64,000 nt of DNA from Blastobasis lacticolella (GCA_905147135.1 LR990060.1:574001-638000), one strand, 5' to 3'; counted from the first letter of the stretch, positions 11,636-23,970 are shown. Notes: a model not told the origin generated them from the sequence alone. Made by a program: numbers and translations.

Positions 11636-11850
11636 CATGTCCCGGTTATGCTCACGCGCACGAAAGCCCGGGGTCAGCCTTGACCATGATCCTGGATTTG
11701 GCAAATCAGGTAATTTCAATGGGGCGAATGCCATCTGAACTCTGTAACCTTTGAAATGGAACTTGGTTACACATTCAATAGCCTGAATGTACAGGTTCCA
11801 AAGCATCGGTTAGTGTTCAACTAATGTACATAGCTCAGAAAAGAGTTATG
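11636..11850 (-). mobile_element. SINE-A, head missing
   Basis: Reverse copy from CATGTCCCGGTTATGCTC to CATAGCTCAGAAAAGAGT. Confidence 0.8.
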
Positions 11851-12114
11851 TTAAAAGGTGACAGGGGTAACATTTTATCAATCTATCTTCATTTTTCTGA
11901 TACTTAGACCGATGTTGTAACATTTTTCAATGCTCTATCATGTGCTAATTCTGGTCACGTTTTCAGAATCATATTAGCAAACGGTGCTTATAAAACTTTT
12001 GTCCCCACCTATACCGTACTAGTATCGTCTGCTCGCTCGGACACCTAACGCGGGTTGCCCCCCTCCCCCCAAATCACTTCCCCGACCTCTAGAAACAATA
12101 TTTGGACATAGAAC

Positions 12115-12510
12115 CCGTAAGCCGTAGCTGTCCGACGGATGAAACTTGATGACAATGACGGTGATCACGTAGCCCGTTTTCTATATTTCGTAGAGTTCCA
12201 GGGTTCTGTCGAAATATTTTATCTGGTGGTAGGACTCTGTCAAGCCTGAGCCCTAAGCCTGAGCCTGAGGACTCCGGCTGGGTGAGTGCCACCGCCTCAT
12301 CTATTTCTGCCGCCAAGCAACAATGCTTGCATTGTTTTGTTCCGGTTTGAAGGTAAGGTAGCTAGCGAAATTGCAGGGATGAGGTAACGCACCTGCGATT
12401 CCGCATTTTTTTTAACTGCTACCTAAATGTATGAGTTGTAAATGTTATGGGTGACAGTTACCACTTACCATCAGGTGGGCTGTGTGCTCGTTTGTCATTC
12501 AGTAGTATAA
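12115..12510 (+). mobile_element. LINE-like 3' end (family K), long copy
   Basis: GGTGGTAGGACTCTGTCAAG, GGCTGGGTGAGTGCCACCGC, TTTCTGCCGCCAAGCAACAA, GGGTGACAGTTACCACTTAC. Confidence 0.7.
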
Positions 12511-12639
12511 AAAATGTTTAATAGTAATGAATATACAACACACATCCTCACACAAGATGAAGATGAAGATACGAGATCTTTAAGAAAGGGGTGAAAGGTC
12601 TTTACAGGATAGGCATGAAAATAATTTTTTATTTAAATA

Positions 12640-12825
12640 TATATAGGCTTGCATTTGATTTCAACTCACTTGATGGCAAGCGAAGATGAGGTCGAAGATG
12701 CAGCATGCAATATCTATTCACTCTTGACTTGAAAACCCCAAGGTATACATTTCGGGGAACAGTGACGCAGACAGAGAGATCCAGGGAGCTACTTCTCGCA
12801 CTATGAAATGTCGAATTCGTCATTT
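12640..12825 (-). mobile_element. LINE C-terminus (family C2 relative)
   Basis: Minus reading includes SVCVTVPRNVYLGVFKSRVN and RYCMLHLRPHLRLPS, the usual end of this LINE group. Confidence 0.6.
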
Positions 12826-12829
12826 TTCT

Positions 12830-14299
12830 AGCTTAATATATCTATTAAAAATGTAGTTTATAACGATCATCGACAATAAAGCATTAGCGAAAATCGTTGA
12901 CAATAAGATTTTGAGATTCAGTGACTTTTTAATAGATATCTGTGTCTAGAGGAATTGTCGAATTCTAATTTCGGTATCGCAAGAATCGCCCCCACTCACT
13001 GTACTTTGCAGCGCGAAGAAAAGTGGAAAATGTGAAATCAAATCCTCGATTGTAGCTGTTATTTCCAATTTGGAAAAATAAACGCACCGATCCCCAACAC
13101 ATACAAAGAGTACCTACTTTTAAACAATCTAATATTTTTGAATACTTATTTGCAAAGCAAACAAGTCGCCTCGCCTTCGCGCAAGTCCGTGTTTGGGCTA
13201 GTGAGAAAATACAGTGAAAAACTGGAATGGAACCTGACAATACACCCGCCATATTTAGTCAAAGTCATACGATTGGGTTACCTGTTTGGTGACTGTGGTG
13301 TTTGCTTTATTCCGATTTAAAAGGTGGACAGGTTTAGAAACTATCAAAGTCATGGTATTCTTTACGTATGGAACTGAAGTGCACTAACCTCTTCAACTGG
13401 GTCACATATAAAGCGGTATAAATCAGACGACATCGGAAGACAAGAAAAAGTGCAGCAATTTTCTTTTGGTATGCTCGACAAATGCTGCGATCCAACCCGC
13501 CTGACAAGCGTCGAAATTACGGCAAATTTACTGATGTGAAGCAGGCTCAAGTCCAGCAATGAATACAAGCTGTTGATGTGTTTACGGATTAGAAACTGAA
13601 AAATTGAATGAGAAAGGTTTGGCCATGTCTTTGGCCAACGTTGACCTGCCAAACCAACATTCGCTTTAGAACGTTTAGAATCCATCAAAAAACTAAAAAA
13701 GTTTGCGACTGCAGTTACCGCAGCATCAAAAAACTCAAAAACGATACTATCTGAATCAACAAACAGAGGCGAACATAACAATTGCCTAACCACAAGCTAC
13801 TTGTCATCGATTCTTTTCATGCTATTTTATAGTGTAACTGATGCCGAGGGCGTAGATCATCTGATAAGATAAACAACTCGCGCTTTTTGTCCCATTCCAC
13901 CCCCAATTGACGGACAGAGATGCCGATTGTTTGCTATTTTGTCAAGGCATTGTATCCTTTTCTTGAAACACATTGTGGTTGCTCTCCCACGCAAGTGAAG
14001 TAAAGGATGAAGGCACTTACAGGTGTTGTTAAACCTTTTTGGAACAGTTTTTTTAAAGTAAAAACATGAGGGATTTCTCCCACGATTGACAATGGCAAAG
14101 ACTTTGCTATGGAGTCACCTGTTTGTGAAATGATATCGATTTTAACGTGGTTACTAAGCTTTGTTTTTGTTGTTTTTAAACATGATCCTTTTGGCTAGGC
14201 AGGTCATTTTCGTTATCAGACCATTTCAAAGGACGTTACGTTCTGAGTTAGTCTTCTTCTCAGTACCTATATTAGTATTTAACCCAAAACAGAGGACTG
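12830..14299. other. No gene recognised
   Basis: Mostly unique. The 143-codon minus ORF at 13362-13793 overlaps a diverged SINE-B and has no known domain; treated as chance. Confidence 0.4.
13490..13560 (+). mobile_element. SINE-B fragment, diverged
   Basis: GCGATCCAACCCGCCTGACA, then GCGTCGAAATTACGGCAA and AAGTCCAGCA. Confidence 0.5.
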
Positions 14300-14460
14300 G
14301 TTTAAGTTTGACGTGCGTGTCTGTGTCTCTGTCTGTCTGTAGCATCGAAGCTCCCGAATTAATGAATCGATTTTGATGTGGTTTTCTCTATTTGTAATCC
14401 AGTTTAATCGAGATGATTCTTAGCTTTGTTTCATTTAAATCGGTTTGGTAGGTTAGAAAA
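14300..14460 (+). mobile_element. LINE 3'-end (family E)
   Basis: GTGTCTGTGTCTCTGTCTGT, ATCGATTTTGATGTGGTTT, AAATCGGTTTGGTAGG. Confidence 0.6.
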
Positions 14461-14469
14461 TATTTAAGA

Positions 14470-14607
14470 GCATCGGTGGCCGAGCGGTTAGAGTATCCGA
14501 CTCGTAAGCCAGAGGTCCCGGGCTCGAATCCCGCTCCAGCTATGTACCAATGACTGTTTTCTGAGCTATGTACATTAGTTGAATACTAACCGCTGCTCTT
14601 ACGTTGA
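14470..14607 (+). mobile_element. SINE-A head fragment
   Basis: tRNA-like head and 60 bp of body, stopping at CTGCTCTTACGTTGA, then joined to an unrelated LINE 3' end at 14616. A LINE 3'-end fragment abuts its 5' side (14300-14460). Confidence 0.8.
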
Positions 14608-14615
14608 CTTTGAGA

Positions 14616-14680
14616 CTCAAACAAGCTTACGGCCTGCCTGATGGTAAGCAGTCACCGCAGCCTATGGACTTTTTCTGTCG
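14616..14680 (-). mobile_element. LINE 3'-end (family C3)
   Basis: AAGCTTACGGCCTGCCTGAT and GCAGTCACCGCAGCCTATGG. Confidence 0.6.
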
Positions 14681-15082
14681 GTTAGGTAATGAGACAATTT
14701 TAACAGACATCATGTCAATTTCTGAAAACCTCCAATTTATAACAACCGGTTTGAAAATCAAACTATTAATTGAAATCAAGAAACGACGAGTTGAAAAGTA
14801 AATTGGGTAAACAATTATACGGGTACTTATTTTAAATAAAAAGGCCTTGACTCCAATTTTTACACTAACTACCTTATTCAAAACCCGGAAAATGACAAAT
14901 TCGCAGAAGATAAGTACTCTAAGTAGAATAATTGATTAATCGGAGGCATTGCGGCGGCCTCATAGTAAACTTATAATAAACTTATCAACTAAAAGCGATC
15001 AAACACAGTCCGGTTGTAATAGTACCTATCTGAACAACCAATTTAACCTTTTACATTATAGATATACAGACTAAAATACACT

Positions 15083-15247
15083 AAAACACTAGTTCCACTA
15101 AATATATTAAATTTATAAACGTTTAATTGATTACGACCGGTTTCGGACATCATCATCTGGTAATGGCAATTTTCGAAACAGGTCGCAATTAGTTAAAAGT
15201 TTATAAATTTAATATATTTCGTGGAATTAGTGCATAAAAGTGTTTTA
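15083..15247. mobile_element. Foldback element with about 60-bp arms
   Basis: ACTAGTTCCACTAAATATAT... and its inverse ...ATATATTTCGTGGAATTAGT pair through TTATAAAC(G/T)TTTAA and GACC(G/T)GTTTCG; loop about 15 nt (CATCATCATCTGG). The right arm has an 8-bp extra segment near its end. Confidence 0.75.
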
Positions 15248-15249
15248 AT

Positions 15250-16859
15250 CGATAATGCACACCACAAAGTGTCACCCAACTTTTAAACATATTCTACATT
15301 CAAAACCAAATAAATCTAACAGCCTCCACAAAGTTCACTAACGGGCAATCAGAACCAGGCCCGACCGATTTTCCGGAAAAATCAGCAACTTTTTTTCCCT
15401 GTCCAAAGGTTGACCTATGGCTGCACCCAGCATCGGGCTTGATGTGCCCAGTATTTCAATGTCGAGATCACGTACGCCGATGGTCTGTTTGCACTCTGTC
15501 CAGTGCTTCGTCGCTGGAGTAGCGGCGGCACAGAGGCGAGTGGTCGAGTGGACAGTTAGTCAGTCATGGGGACAGATGTGGACTCGGGGTGGAAGTGGAA
15601 ATTGGTGGAGAATAACATCGATTTTGTAGGTCTTTTGAATTAATATAAGATTGATTTTAACATAAGAGACATACGAGATCTTTAGCTGAATATAAAAATG
15701 GTGTATAAAAATAAAATAAAATCTAAATAGAAAAGTGTAGGTTATAATTGACAGGTAAACTAAAACAAAAATTTAAAAATTATATCATGGTCATTAATGA
15801 AATAGAAATTATTATTAACTTCCAATACTTATCTAATCCTATAGGTTGTCTACTCGTAAACATGAAGCATGCAACTGCGTCAAAATATCGAGGTAAACAC
15901 AATAATAACCGTTTAAACAAACCCCGATAATATGTGTAGTGAAAAGAGAAATCTAGTTCTTAAGTCTATATAGAAAATCAATAAAGTACCATACTCATTA
16001 ATAAGGTAAAAAACAATACGGAATTCTTGAGCATTATACTTATTTGTGACTTTAGAATATTTTCGACACGTGACACATTTTGCACCTATTTTACTAAACG
16101 ATGTTTTATAAAAGGCTTTATCACACTTAATTCCACCCTGTATTGCCACCATGCTAGTTATTTTGTTAGGCGGCAGCTTTGAGCGACTCTCGCGCCGTCT
16201 CGTAGCGCACCCGTCCCTCTTTAACCCCAAAACAAGGAGCGGGACAGAATCCATCGTCACGGGACGATGGTGTTCCACAGGGGACAATATTTGGTCACTC
16301 ATTGCTCATTGGCTACAATGGCCTGGGACAGTTAAAAAGTGTGTTTGCCCATCGGGAATTTGTGATATTTTCGATTGTTTACTTTGTTAAGTGTCTCCAC
16401 AGTGTTGAGTGGCCGCATAAGGTCACACTGGTAGACAAAATAGCTTCTTGGAAGTGTGCGATGGTTTTTTGTCGTGCGCGTTGCGTTAATATGGAGTATT
16501 GGCTCGGGTGCTGGCTTTTTATTGATATTGATATGGCTAAAATTGTTAGTTCATGTGGTTGGGATCTATTTATGGGTTTAGAACACCAGCTTTTGCACGC
16601 GACTTCTTCCACACCGACACTTATAAGCCGAGATTTTTTCCGAAATAAATACTTAAGCCGAGATTTCGAGCTGAAATCGACGCAAAATATAGAAGAGTTT
16701 AAAGAAATAAGGCAAACGATGCTTTTTAGTCTAGAGAAAATTCTATACATTAGGTAAATATTAAAATGAGCAATATTTTATACTTCAATTAAGTACGATT
16801 CCTACCTACACACTTACAATATTACTTAAGTATATAACTGTGTCATATGTCCTATGTCC
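15250..16859. other. Unique stretch with overlapping unidentified ORFs
   Basis: 16302-16757 (+, 151 aa) and 16379-16750 (-, 123 aa) overlap; neither shows a motif, signal peptide or splice context that I can defend. The GC-richer block 16140-16300 could be regulatory. Confidence 0.35.
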
Positions 16860-17105
16860 CATAGGTGGAGTCTTTCGGCTGCTACAAGAGTAATATCTTA
16901 AAATAAATAGGTGATAGGACACTGTTAAGCCTAAGGAGTCCGCCTGGGTGACTACCACCGCCTTATCTATTTCTGCCGCCAAGCAACAATGTTTGAACTG
17001 TTGTGTTCCGGACTCCGGTTTGAAGGATAAGGTAGCCAGCACAATACAGTCATCAGGCATTTTATCTTAATCCTCACGGTGGTAACGCACCTGTGGTTCT
17101 GCATG
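16860..17105 (+). mobile_element. LINE-like 3' end (family K)
   Basis: GGACACTGTTAAGCCTAAGG, CCGCCTGGGTGACTACCACC, CTCACGGTGGTAACGCACCT. Confidence 0.7.
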
Positions 17106-17529
17106 CAACCTGCATGCAATAAGTGTGTATTACGAAATTTGCTCGAAATAAATTCTTATTATTATGTACCTATTGGTTATTATTTTATTTTTAAATTGAC
17201 GTTACTAAATAAGTCATTTTATTTTATTTTGACATATATTATTTAAAATTATTATTATTTGATTGTAATATTTTTAATCTAATCTAGATTTGACATTCAT
17301 ATAGAGTATCAATTGTTTTTATATAATTCGTTTGTTTGACATTGTGTTATTTAATCATCAGACATGTGAATTTATATAGTTACATAAATTTTGTATTAGT
17401 ACTTATACATATATGTACTGTAACTCTGACGATCCCTAACTGAAAACACATTTTTGACATATTTAATATGATCAGAATGAAATTGTATTTACATTTGTGA
17501 AATAAATGAAATCTAAATTTAAATCAACC

Positions 17530-17630
17530 ACACTGCATGAATCGTAGATGTAATGGGCGACAGTTACCGCCTACCATCAGGTGGGCTGTCTGCTCGTTTA
17601 TAGCTGCGTAGTATAAAAATATAGACGAAA
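17530..17630 (+). mobile_element. Family K last 90 bp
   Basis: ATGGGCGACAGTTACCGCCT, CATCAGGTGGGCTGTCTGCT. Confidence 0.65.
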
Positions 17631-17639
17631 AATTAAGCA

Positions 17640-18893
17640 CAAAAGCATTAACCAAAATAAAACGACGATCTAAAAGGCTTCTGCAAATGATCGTCTCTCT
17701 AAGACACTGTCACCCTTTCAACTCCATTTTTTACTCGTCTAGAGTATCTACTCGACATCTACAGCCCATAACGTTCAGAGGCAGAGAAAAAAATGAAGCA
17801 TTAAAGAGTAGAATGTCCAAATAAATATGCTAATGTCCACATTTTGCTTGGGAAATTGTCACGATCTGCTCCCGTCTTGCTTCTAAGTGTTTCGGGATAT
17901 TTTAAGCCAAATTATAAGCGACCCTTCAGATAGGGAGCGGTTGTAGGGTTATTGTGGTATTTTTTATGAGGGCATGCGTTTTATTACTTTTTTTATTTGT
18001 TTCTAACAGCTTTGGGCACGGTCAGTTATTGGCAAGGGGGTAGGGCTGTCACTTACGGATTGTGATGTGATATCTACCTACCTATAGTTTTTTTTCTTTT
18101 TGGTATTTTAGTCGTTGTGTCGATGCTGGCAGCTTTGAGCTAACGTGGTAGTGGTACTAACAGATAAGCTTTGAGTATTTCGCGATTCAAATCTTTAAGG
18201 CGAGCATGGCATCCATTTCATCGAAACAAATGATTTTTAAACGTCCAGATTGGCGCTGCAGGCCATAATTCTAATCTAAAAAAATAAACAGGGGATACCT
18301 GAAGAACTAAACTAAAAGTAGAACGGAATAGAATTTTGAAATATTGATTTGGTATTGAAAAATAACTCCAGGAACTACCCTATAGAAATTGTTTTTATCA
18401 CTTAGATCTCAGGATATGTCACGACTACAATTTATTTGATACAAATATGTAGTTTCACTTATTAGTTTAATCTATAATTAAACTAAAACGGTCACTGTTT
18501 AGATTATTTATGTAAGGGATAGTTTTTTATAAGCAAAAATCTATGAAAACTACCACTTTTTCGTGATTATTGCATCGCTTCGCTTTCCAAAGCGTGTTAT
18601 ACAACAATTACCCTTTATGGTATGTCTTATATCTTGGAGTAGGCAGGTAAGTCTGTTCTACAGGACATTACTGTGGCATATTTCAATAATACTAATAAAG
18701 CTATATCCTAAAATATAATACTATGGTTATCTGTTAGTACCAGTACCAACCCTAGCGAGCATCGATCATAGCGACCGACCGCCTCGCGGCCGCCGCGTCG
18801 GAGCGTGAGGGGTTAAAACACATAATAACCAGCATTCTTTTATAAACTGTACTCACTTCTATCTTGGTGTCTATCTTTCTTTAACCATTTAAG
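17640..18893. other. No feature recognised
   Basis: AT-rich and without the window's repeat families; a CG-rich patch at 18775-18805. Confidence 0.4.
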
Positions 18894-19233
18894 TAGCGTC
18901 AGTGGCCAAGTGGTTACAGTATCAGACTCGTATGCGAGAGACACCGCGGGTTCGAACCCCATTACGGTTATGTACCAATGACTTCTAAGTTATGAACATT
19001 AGTTGAATGTTAACCGATGCTCTTACGGTGAAGGAAAACGTGATTACCCTTTTCAGGCGGCTGAATGTGTAACCATGATTGAATCTGGTCAGGTTCCCCT
19101 GGTCACGGAGGTCAGATGGCAGTCGCTCCACTGTAATCACCTGATTCGCCAAATCTTGGATCATGTACAAGGCTGACCCGGGCCCAAGTGTTCGAGCACA
19201 ACCGGGACATTAACGCCAAGATGATTATTTTAT
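18894..19233 (+). mobile_element. SINE-A, full-length, with TSD
   Basis: Complete head to tail. Flanks TTTCTTTAACCATT(T)AAG at 18876-18893 and 19234-19250 differ by one T, a 17-18 bp target duplication. Confidence 0.9.
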
Positions 19234-19303
19234 TTTCTTTAACCATTAAGCTTCTGCCCGTGACTTACAATTAAAACTGTTGTTATATTTTAAATTTTAA
19301 CTT

Positions 19304-19567
19304 CATCATCATCACCACAGCCCATAACAGCCCACTGCAGGACTTAGGGCCTCTCCCACAAAAAGGGAGGTTATTGCCATAATCTCCACGCTTGTCAGGC
19401 GGGTTGGAGATCGCAGTGTTATAATATAACAATGGAAAACGCTGCTGCCCATTTTCCAGTCTACGGAGGCGCTTAGATCTTTTGTCTCGAAAACATTAGT
19501 CGCCTTGTACGACACCCACGAGTGTAAGGGGTTGGTGCTATTCTACTCTGCCGGACACCACACGGCC
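19304..19567 (-). mobile_element. SINE-B with TSD and snap-back junction
   Basis: Complete reverse copy from CATCATCATCACCACAGCCC to CACCACACGGCC. Target duplication aaattttaactt lies at 19292-19303 and 19587-19598, with 19 extra bases before the right one (see findings). Confidence 0.88.
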
Positions 19568-19614
19568 GTCATATATCCCTCACGCCAAATTTTAACTTGG
19601 CGTGAGGGATATGG

Positions 19615-19668
19615 CGAATCAGCGAAGAGGCTCACCTGCGCTGGTTTGGTCACATATTTCGTGAGAAA
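19615..19668 (+). mobile_element. LINE C-terminal coding scrap
   Basis: RISEEAHLRWFGHIFREK then stop; the LRWFGH motif is typical of LINE RT C-termini. It lies right at the SINE-B junction. Confidence 0.5.
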
Positions 19669-19699
19669 TAGGTGCCTGAACCTGTCAGTGTCACCCTTC

Positions 19700-20520
19700 T
19701 TTGGGACCAAAAGCAACGACATCCTTATTTACCGAAATCTATCCAAATCCCCCCAGTCGACAGTGATAACTTCCTAACTTATATCTACTTTCAAAGTCTA
19801 CAACCTAGTTCGTCCATCAGCAAAAGCCAAAGTATTCTCATTAGGACGACACCGCCAGTGCCACTGTAAGGGCGAGACACACAAAAAGGAAACGTCGAAA
19901 CTGGGAAGAGCGGAAATCTCAAATTGGATTTCTAAAGTTCCACAAGACAAGGACACCCTTATATGAACCCTGACAGGTTGGAGTGGGACAAACACACGTT
20001 TCAGACCACAAAGCCAAGTAATTGTAGACAATGGTGGCTGAAAAAGACGTTTCGTTTAAGAAGATCCCCATCTGCCAAGTGTTTTGCCTGAGGTGGTTTT
20101 GGCAAAGTTAACGCGTGCAGTCGGGGAAACCAACCCTCTATACGATCTGTTGATAATAGTTCGTTCGCGAGCTGCAAATGTAAATTTGCAACTCTTAAAG
20201 CGACTGTGGAGGCATTTGAACCGTAAAACAAGATTTTGTCAAAGTATAATTTTGGACCAACGTAAATTGAGCTCTGGTGCTTTTAGTTTTTGCTCAGGGA
20301 AGGGGTTGGTTTATGGTGGATTTTGTGAAGTGCCGATAACGCACTGTACGGAGCGAGAGGAAACTTGTGCCTACTTCATACATTGTCTTCGTGATGTGAT
20401 GTGAACGAGGTTTGTCTATTTAGTAAGCAAGTCGAGAATAGTCAATGATATACTTAGATAACCTATATCTAGGTACCTACCTAGATAATACCACATACAT
20501 ATGTAAATATAAATAATAAT
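19700..20520. other. No gene recognised
   Basis: ORFs at 19798-20031 (-), 20001-20231 (-) and 20084-20404 (+) overlap each other and match nothing I know. Confidence 0.35.
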
Positions 20521-20792
20521 CATCTTGGCATTAATGCTCCGGTTGTGCTCTAGAGAACGAGGATCCAGGATTTGGCAGATCAGTTAATTATGGAGGAGTG
20601 ACTGCCGTCTGACCTCCGTGACCCTGCAACCAGGGGAACCGGACCAGATTGGATCATGGTTACACATTCAGTCAGGTTACATGATGGTGTTTTTCCTTAT
20701 CGTAAGAGCATCCGTTACCATTAAACTGTACTGTAACTGTACATAACTCAGAAAAGAGTCCTTGCTACATGGCCGCAGTGGGATGTTAAGCA
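20521..20792 (-). mobile_element. SINE-A
   Basis: Reverse copy from CATCTTGGCATTAATG to ATGGCCGCAGTGGGAT; the tRNA head is lost. Confidence 0.8.
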
Positions 20793-21389
20793 GTTACCAC
20801 AGTTAATTTTTCAATAAAGAAATATGTACTTACAATCGAACCATATTTTCATTCTTGACCCACCGTACAAAAAGTCATAACGATTTTTCTTCACTGTGAC
20901 ATTTTCTGTTTCCACAGTAGGTCAGTTGTAATTGTAGAAACATTGTAATTTCCTTAGGCAACACGCCTCTGTCAACAAATCAGTCTGTCCTGTCTGACCA
21001 CTTAATCATAATTGTAAACTATGGTCCATGAGCAATCATCCCTCAAACCAAAAAACAATTTTCAATCTACAGTCTCGCTGTCACCGCATCACGCTGTCAC
21101 CGCATCACCCTTTCATGTCACTGGCACGCCGGCGGTGACACGCCACTGGCATGCCACTCGTCACATTGGGCGCGAATTAAAAATCATTCGCTATTTTGCT
21201 ACTCATTTCCGTGGGCTATCGTGCCGGAGGGAGTATAGGGTTGTGGGATGCGAGCGAGTGATGTGTGATTCGATTCCGAATTAATCGAATATTAAAAGGA
21301 GTGTGTAGGTACTTCATTAAATAGGTTAAATTAATTTAATGTAGGTAAATCTGAGCGTATATACTTCTTATAACAATAAATAAAAAATT
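20793..21389. other. No gene; short tandem repeat
   Basis: CTGTCACCGCATCAC is repeated at 21078 and 21095. Otherwise unrecognised. Confidence 0.4.
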
Positions 21390-21450
21390 ATTGGATAATT
21401 CACACAGCGCCATCTAGCCCCAAAGTAAGCGAAGCTTGTGTTATAGGTGT
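21390..21450 (-). mobile_element. SINE-D 3' fragment
   Basis: TTCACACAGCGCCATCTAGC to TGTTATAGGTGTTAGG. Confidence 0.75.
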
Positions 21451-21461
21451 TAGGGAACCTC

Positions 21462-21660
21462 GAGCTCGAGGGCCCGGGGTCCGCCTTGATCATAATATAG
21501 GATACCTATGGCAGATCACGTAATGACAGTGGAGCGATTGCTATCTGACCTCCGTGACCCTGTTAACATGGGAACTTATGGGTTATACAATAAGTCGCCT
21601 AAATGTGTAGGTTTCCTTACGAAATTTCCCCTCACCGTAAGAGCATCGGTTAGTATTTAA
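21462..21660 (-). mobile_element. SINE-A fragment
   Basis: Reverse body, from GAGGGCCCGGGGTCCGCC to TAAGAGCATCGGTTAG, then directly joined to repeat G. Confidence 0.75.
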
Positions 21661-21662
21661 GA

Positions 21663-21900
21663 ATAACAATAAGATTCATTTATTGCCTTAAACAAAATAT
21701 CGTGCCTTACCACTACATCTAAACAATAAAAATAACTAAGGCAAATGGACCTGGCTCAGCTTATGCTGTCACGGGACGATATGGTTCCGTGCAGCGCTGT
21801 TTTTCAGCCATGCCCATTGAGTAGGTGTTTGAGAATATAAACTTTATAAAATAAACAAATAAAACAACTAAATAGAATAAAACAAAGCAAAACAAAACAA
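21663..21900 (-). mobile_element. Repeat G, uninterrupted copy
   Basis: Second copy of the sequence at 36885-37079 plus 37953-37975, without the insertion; it ends in an AAATAAAAC-rich tail region. Class unknown. Confidence 0.65.
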
Positions 21901-22042
21901 AACTAAAACAAAATGTACCTAATGTACCTATTTAGATAACATAGCGGCACTGGGGATCAAACTCGTAACCTTTCGCTTACGAGTCAGACCATTAACGTTC
22001 TCCGATTCAATCGAATTTGATTGAAAATCGGAAGCACACGAA

Positions 22043-22110
22043 ACGGTCCACCTAATGGAAAGCGGTCACAGTCGTCCAGGACATCTCCAACCTAAGGAGA
22101 GCGGGGGAGT
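22043..22110. mobile_element. LINE fragment (family J)
   Basis: CGGTCCACCTAATGGAAAGC, CGTCCAGGACATCTCCAACC. Confidence 0.5.
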
Positions 22111-22994
22111 TATTGGATTACATAGCATGTTAACTAATAAACCACTCGAACACGATCCTTACACGATTTTAACTCAACAAATTGAATCGATTCTCCATCG
22201 CCATTCATTCCAATGAGCAGTTTTCCAATAGGTATCTAAAGCATTCCTAACCACTCACTAGATGGCATCTGGTTGGCAGATGGTTCTTATCAAACAGGAT
22301 ATACCAACTGGGTACGTTGTATTGGATAATATTGTATTTGTCAATAGTTTTCAACCATTTTAGAGGTTGTAATAATAATGGAACATAGTGCCAACTTCTA
22401 TAAATATTTCTTTTAACACTTCGTTAAACCTTTAACAGTTATGTTTATATCAATAAACATTTTATTTTTAAGTTTAGTATTAGTTGGCTGCATAAAATCA
22501 CTGCCACCATCATACAGATAATAAAAAGATTACCAAAATTGTACGAGCGCCATCTATTGATGCTTTTGGAAACCAACTATCAATACCTACTGGAAAACTC
22601 CTCATTCGATTCATCGATTCAACAGCTACTATGGCGCATCCCTATTCTCATAGCTGGGGTGTTCCCGCGGTTTCCAGCCATGGCCGCCACGTGCCACAGC
22701 TTATAGCACCGTATTAGGTAGACGTTAATTAAAAATGTTTTCAAGTGGCCAGGGAGTGTTTTCAATTTAGTATTTCATTCGATGACAATTTGCTGCGTGT
22801 CGCTTTGAGTGGACTTGTGGGTGATGGTTAATAAATTAATCACCTGCTTAGTTGAAGGTGTAAACGTGGAGAGTAAATGAAATAATTATATTGGTGTCAA
22901 TATTATGGAGGGTTGCCAGCTGTCACCTCTTGATTTAAGGGTTTTTACTTTTAGTAAAAAAATGTGTAAAAGAAGTGTGTACCTAACTAACTAA

Positions 22995-23050
22995 AAAATC
23001 ACACACGCACACGCACACGCACACGCACACACACACACACACACACACGC
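22995..23050. repeat. (CA)n microsatellite with CACG interruptions
   Basis: ACACGCACACGCACACGC then pure CA to 23048. Confidence 0.95.
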
Positions 23051-23484
23051 ACGTAGGTTAACTAGAGAACAAAATCAGAAACTAAGTTGGATACTGAAAT
23101 TTGCTTGTCTGTTCACGGCCTATCAAAATACTGTTTTTAATTTAGCCTAGTTTTATGGGAATAACTGTTTCCCATAGCACAGGATTTTCCTAGTTTGGGA
23201 AGCAGGGACTCTACTATAGACTAATTACAACCAGTATTGAATTTAATATAAAAAAAAACAACAAAAAATTTCTATCATAATGTATATAGTACCTGAGGGC
23301 CTAGTGTGAGTTCCGCTTCGATTTTACTTTACTATCGCGTTTGCGTTTACGTCGAAATTAGTATGAAGAAAAAATCTATTTTTGGTTGTATCCTGATGTA
23401 AATAAAATAAAGATTATTATTATTACCTTAATCACTATATACCTATTCCCTAAAAACTATAATTATCCGTATATGGTTGTTCTT

Positions 23485-23970
23485 CCAGCTATCAGCAAGA
23501 GCCGCTTTAGTTCAACCTTTACAGTGTGCTCAGGTACGGCTAAGGAATGAAACACGTTGCCTGCGTGTGTGTTCCCTGATCACTATAATAAATAAATAAA
23601 TAATTGTGAACAAATTCACATAGCGTCAAAGTAAGCAAAGCTTGTGTTATGGGTGCTAGATAACTGATAAACTACTTATATACTTTTAAATACATACTCA
23701 TTATACATAGAACACCCAGACCCGTAACAGAAATTCAAATTCATCATTTTAATTTCTGCCCGGCCGGGAATCGAACCCGGGACGTCTTGCGTGGTTGACT
23801 ACTGAACCACTCAGGTCGTCATCACCACTCGCTCACTCATCACTATAATCTGGATGCTTTCAAGGCTATAGTGTGAATAGGCTGTTCCTAGACAGGCGTG
23901 CTCTATCTTTGACCGTATCGTCACACCACCAGCTGAGATGGCGATCAAATGCCTGGTTAGTCTTGTAAAA
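23485..23970 (+). mobile_element. LINE C-terminus (family C2), split by SINE-D
   Basis: The left piece has CAGCTATCAGCAAGAGCCGC and CACGTTGCCTGCG; the right piece resumes at AATCTGGATGCTTTCAAGGC. Confidence 0.75.
23590..23838 (-). mobile_element. SINE-D inserted in a LINE fragment, 11-bp TSD
   Basis: atcactataat at 23579-23589 and 23839-23849. An AAATAAAT tail, complete body and head are present; 18 extra bases follow the head before the right duplication. Confidence 0.9.

Noticed and set aside
13362..13793. 143-codon minus ORF
   Set aside because: Overlaps a diverged SINE-B on the other strand, with no motif.
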